DNA from: Termitomyces sp. T153 | Lineage: Eukaryota > Basidiomycota > Agaricomycetes > Agaricales > Lyophyllaceae | Direction: 5' to 3' | Length of the DNA stretch: 64,000 bases | Assembly (NCBI GenBank): GCA_018296165.2 | Contig: JACKQL020000015.1 | Span: 248,001 to 312,000, forward strand | Shown here: piece by piece, positions 60,281 through 64,000 of the stretch | Position numbering within the stretch: the first letter of the stretch is position 1 | How the letters are laid out: each line of letters opens with the position of its first letter | Notes under the pieces: generated by a model | What the model was told of the DNA's origin: nothing | The model's input: only the letters and a program-made list of their open reading frames with translations | Database searches by the model: none | Position numbers and translations under genes: made by a program

Positions 60281-61083
60281 TAATTACTTTTGGATATGCA
60301 ATAGCACTGAACACTATGCACACAACTATCTCCTGCAGTGGGACCACAATTTTGCATTTGAAGCAGGTGAACCAATAGACTCATGATTTGTAACTTTTGT
60401 GTTTACTCATTCATTGAGACTCCAGCCTCATGTTCTGTTTAAATGGCAGAGAAAGCGTTCAGTGTCATTTTATCATAAAAGACTCTTGATGGTGTTTCCA
60501 ATCCAGGTTTCTGATGATCTTGATAACAATTTGTGTTTACACTATTTTGAATTCATCTATTGATGTGGAATTGGTGAATTTGGCTTTGTTTGAAACTCAG
60601 CACAAACTCCAATTCACAAAGGTGTTTGGGACTTAGTTACAGGTCCTGCTTTTGGCACTTTCCCTCTTTCAATAGTTGGCAAGGCTATTCTGTGTCCTGT
60701 TTTAGGGTCTTAGATGGTAATGATGGCACTTCCATCCTGCAGGTTCTGGATATTACTTTTTGTCAAGGTATCAAATGGTCAGCTTAACAATACAGTGTAA
60801 GCTGGCTTCTCAAAGATATGGACTTACAGATATACAGTGAATCCTTCTGAAAAAGTGAAGGGCACATTGCAAGCTAAACCTACTGACTAATCTACCTGCT
60901 GATTGGCACTTTCCATGCACAATCTTATGCTAGGCTCCCAAGTCAATCCTACCTTCAAAGCCTCTGTTAGGGCCATGCAGACTATCTGAGATTTGCTATC
61001 TAAAATTGTTTTGTTTCCACTCATTCTTTGTGGTTGACCACAGGATTCAATGATCTTAGAACTTGCAAATTTCTAGCTACATA
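60281..61083. other. Unassigned CpG-poor sequence
   Basis: Short coding-like pieces occur on the plus strand (for example TPIHKGVWDLVTGPAFGTF near 60605-60660), but no family is recognised. This may be another trapped gene fragment. Confidence 0.35.
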
Positions 61084-61085
61084 CA

Positions 61086-62557
61086 GTGGCTCTAAAAACT
61101 GTCCCAATGTTTTCCAATGTTTTATACTTTTTGAAAGATGACATTGGCATGAAGGATTGGAAGTATTTAAAATTCTGGTTAAATCATGTAAAATACTATG
61201 GCATCATAGCTACAAATTCCATTTTAGTTTATGTAATTCAAATCAAATTGATGGAGTAATGGCCATTTTAAAATATTCCCTCATTGGGACAGTTTGACCT
61301 TCAACCACCATCATAAAAGCTACTTCTCCTGCACAATGCTCTACTGTTGCTTCTCTCCTTGCTCAAGGGTATTCTCTGTATCAGATTGGGGCTAAGACTG
61401 GTCTAGGGAAGTCTACTATTGGGAAGATTGGTAGAGAGTTGGAGGTGGACAAGGAAAACCATCCTGGAGGCTGTCCAGCTAAGCTTACTCCACATGATAA
61501 ACAAGCTATTGTTCAACAAATCTCAACTGGGAGACTTGATACAGCTGTTCAGGCCACCAATTTTAGCAACAACATCATTTACAACCCTGTCTCTCCTCAG
61601 ACTGTCTGGAATGTGCTGAAGGAGGAGGGGTACTAGTCTGCTACAAAGAGCAAAGTTCCTATGCTCAAAGCTAGACATTGGCAACTACAACTTAAATGGG
61701 CTCAAGAGCATCAGAACTGAACTGTGGAGGACTGGGAAAGAGTGTTGTAGACAGATGAGACAAAGATTAACAGGATTGGGTCAGATAGAAAGCAGTATGT
61801 GTGGAAACTATGAGGAGAAGACATTTCAAACCAAACCACTGCACCTACTGTGAAACATGGAAGAGGGAATAATTTCATGCTATGGGGCTGTATGGGTTGG
61901 AATGGGGTAGGAAAGCTGGTAGAGGTGGTGGGGATCATCAATGCAGAGCAGTACTGTGAAATCTTGGATGATGGAGCAAAGGAGAGCTTTGAAAAGTTGA
62001 AGATGGAGGAGGGTGCTGACTACTTTTAATGGGACAATGACCCCAAACACAACTCCAAGAGGGCTAACAAGTGGTTTGAAGACAGCAACTTTGATGTCCT
62101 CTGGTGGCCAGCCCAATCCCCTGATCTTAACCCTATTAAACACCTCTGGGATTACCTCAAGAAGCAGCTTAGGCAGTATGGAACACCTCATGGTGTGCCA
62201 TGGATTGTGGGAGAGGGTTGCAGAGGAGTGATATGGAATACTAGCAGAGGTATGCCAAAGACTGATAGAAAGCATGCCTAGAAGGATTCAAGCAGTTATC
62301 AAGGTAAATGGAGGATATACAAAGTACTAAATACCAAAATTAGAGATGCTCAAAAAACTGTCCCAATGAGTTAATATTTTAAAATGGCCATTACTCCATC
62401 AGTTTTGATTTGAATTACATAAACTGAAATGTGATTTGTAGCTATGATGCCATAGTATTTTACATGATTTAACCAGAATTCCAAATACTTCCAATCCTTC
62501 ATGCCAATGTCATCTTTCAAAAAATCTAAAACATTGGGACAGTTTTTTGAGCCCCTG
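61086..62557 (+). mobile_element. Tc1/mariner element with long TIRs (1472 bp)
   Basis: The left end (CAGTGGCTCTAAAAACTGTC at 61086) and the right end (complement CAGGGGCTCAAAAAACTGTC at 62557) are inverted. The match continues inward for about 210 bp on each side, and TA flanks both ends. The plus-strand transposase (about 61348-62285) has an HTH part (LAQGYSLYQIGAKTGLGKST), the first Asp in TDETK, the second in WDNDPKHNS, and NPIKHLWD at the third position, 34 residues on. The catalytic Glu of the DD34E triad is thus Lys here (GAA to AAA). At least five in-frame stops are present. The element is dead but its ends are intact. Confidence 0.88.
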
Positions 62558-62599
62558 TAAGTTGCCATTGGCAAATCATTAATGTTGACATGTTTTAGT

Positions 62600-63835
62600 C
62601 CTTCATCTTATATGGCCACCTGTTTCTGAACTGCTACTTTAGAAACTCTAAAGTTAGCAAGCTCGGACCCCAGGGTCTGTTTGCAAGTCAACTTCTGTAC
62701 CATTGCATCTCTCAGATCAGGGGCTACTCCACAATTGTAAGTGAAACAGCTGCCTCTCATATTTTTACCATTGTTTTTTCTTATTTTTTTGCTTGACACT
62801 AGAGAAAAATCTTCTCCTGTGACCTGCACTGGATTTCTCATATCCTCATTGAGTTGCTGGTACCTTCTCAAAAGGTAAGTCCAATTTTAGTTCAACATTA
62901 TTCTGCACTGACAGAGTTGATCTTGCTCTCCAAGAGTTTTCAGCTGGTCTCCCAAGTGCCTTAGGTACTCCTGGTACAGTTGTCTCTTTCCTTGACACCT
63001 TATTTGAGCCCTCTGAAGATCCTTGGAGTTGTGCTGCTGTGCTGCACTTCACTGGGATTTCCTGTGTTCTTAGTGTTTAGTAACACTGACATTTGTTCAA
63101 CCATTTTGGCAAGACTTGTTTCTACTTCAGCCAGCCTGACTGACTCATTGTGATTTATCCTTTCCAATACATTATCCCCAGTATCACAAGCTGCATTTAC
63201 ATAAATAGAAAAGATCTGGTTGTCTGTAGGCTCATCCTTTGCCCAGCCAAAAACCAAGTTCATTGCTTGGTCATTGAAGGCATAGACTGAATCACAGGGA
63301 GACTTGTTTTAAGAGTCCTGAAGCACAGGCATCTTATTGGGAAAGTGAGGCCTTCTCTCCATCATTATAACCCATTCTTTTAAGATATGTGACTCCAAGT
63401 ATTCACACTCAGCAATCCAGTGCCCTGGTTTCCAACAGTTAAAACAGTTTGTCTCTTCTCAAGATGTAATCAAGGAGTAATGGAGAGCTGCTCCATCTAC
63501 CCTGACATTATTTTTAGCAGTTAGAAAGGCTGTTTTCAATTCTGTACTAATTATACTGCCTGGACCTGTTTGCCAATTGCCAAGATTGAATCTTGGAGAT
63601 GAGCAAGCTTTTCTTCTGACTCTTCCTCTTCAATTCTCTCCTTATGACTTGGTTATGCATGTTTCCTACAGATACAATCTAAGTAGGAAACCTGTCCAAC
63701 ATTGTTCACAGCTTCAGGGTATAGAACCTTGAGTTCTTTTACAAACTGATCCCAAGACCTATCATCTTCAGAGGGATCAAAACTCCTCCACTGTGACTGC
63801 ATCCACCTACTCTGTTAGAATCAGACATGATGATG
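62600..63835 (-). mobile_element. Retrotransposon gag with zinc knuckle, decayed
   Basis: On the minus strand the coding starts near 63829 (MSDSN), continues as QWRSFDPSEDDRSWDQFVKE and LKVLYPEAVNNVGQVSYLDC, and reaches a CCHC zinc knuckle CFNCWKPGHWIAEC (about 63405-63450). The linker with a short coiled coil (RLAEVETSLAKMVEQMSVLL) and later frames to 62608 follow. Several shifts and stops break it. The zinc knuckle and the F-x-x-x-LK-x-x-YPEA motif mark a retroelement gag. Pol is not seen to the left because the Tc1/mariner element lies there. Confidence 0.6.
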
Positions 63836-64000
63836 TGATGAGGTAATGGGGTGCCATGAACTGATGCTAGGGCCACAGTGGCCACATGCCACACTTTGTC
63901 TACACCTACTATATATACAAGGACTGCTCATAGAGTATTCTTAGTCATGTTACATGTTCTGAGAATAGAGAATCTATGTTTTACACATATGGACATTCAA
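63836..64000 (-). mobile_element. Leader or LTR of the gag element at the window edge
   Basis: The sequence upstream of the gag start has a TATA-like CTATATATACAAGG (63908-63921, read on the plus strand). It is cut by the window end. Assignment to an LTR is tentative. Confidence 0.3.

Overview
The window is nuclear DNA of a basidiomycete, most likely an agaricomycete. The genes carry many short introns (mostly 45-70 nt, GT/AG ends). Several proteins belong to families that are expanded in or restricted to these fungi: a FunK1-type kinase, a basidiomycete seven-helix membrane protein, and basidiomycete Gypsy/Copia elements. I spliced the main genes by hand. Every exon set reported below at confidence 0.8 or more closes in frame.

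The left part (about 1-21.5 kb) is ordinary gene space. In order it holds: a TRF4-type non-canonical poly(A) polymerase (-), a seven-helix membrane protein (-), a secreted amidohydrolase (+), a gene-poor stretch with two weak hypothetical genes, an FAHD1-type hydrolase (+), a PP6 phosphatase regulatory subunit with a SAPS domain (-), and the ribosome-biogenesis WD40 protein UTP21 (-). A 180-bp tract of only G and T lies just upstream of UTP21 and marks the edge of the first repeat island (21.9-25.2 kb: FunK1 fragment and an inverted pair of LTR-like repeats).

The middle part (26-40.3 kb) is gene space again: an intact but motif-degenerate FunK1 kinase (-), a secreted carboxylesterase with 15 exons (+), two tandem SAR1 GTPase genes with identical intron positions (+), the GPI mannosyltransferase GPI14/PIG-M (+), a glia maturation factor (-) and an MFS transporter (+) sharing a short divergent promoter.

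The right part (40.5-64 kb) is a repeat graveyard that has lost nearly all CpG. It holds two Gypsy pol regions joined head to head inside the reverse transcriptase, an antisense coiled-coil ORF downstream of one of them, LTR repeats, a broken Copia-like gag, a complete-ended pogo-like DNA transposon with a decayed transposase, a complete-ended Tc1/mariner element, a 203-bp MITE-like pair, a further retroelement gag at the right edge, and decayed host-gene fragments (two of FunK1, one F-box-like, one DIM1/TXNL4A spliceosomal gene). Comparison of the two FunK1 fragments with the intact copy in this same window shows the decay base by base: CpG became TpG or CpA.

Functionally the intact genes form no pathway cluster. 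Two neighbours (SAR1 pair, GPI14) serve the early secretory pathway, and two secreted hydrolases (amidohydrolase, carboxylesterase) could act outside the cell. The strongest observations are the SAR1 tandem pair, the CpG-depleted compartment with an internal control, the head-to-head Gypsy fusion, the antisense TE-linked ORF and the intron-bearing DIM1 pseudogene.
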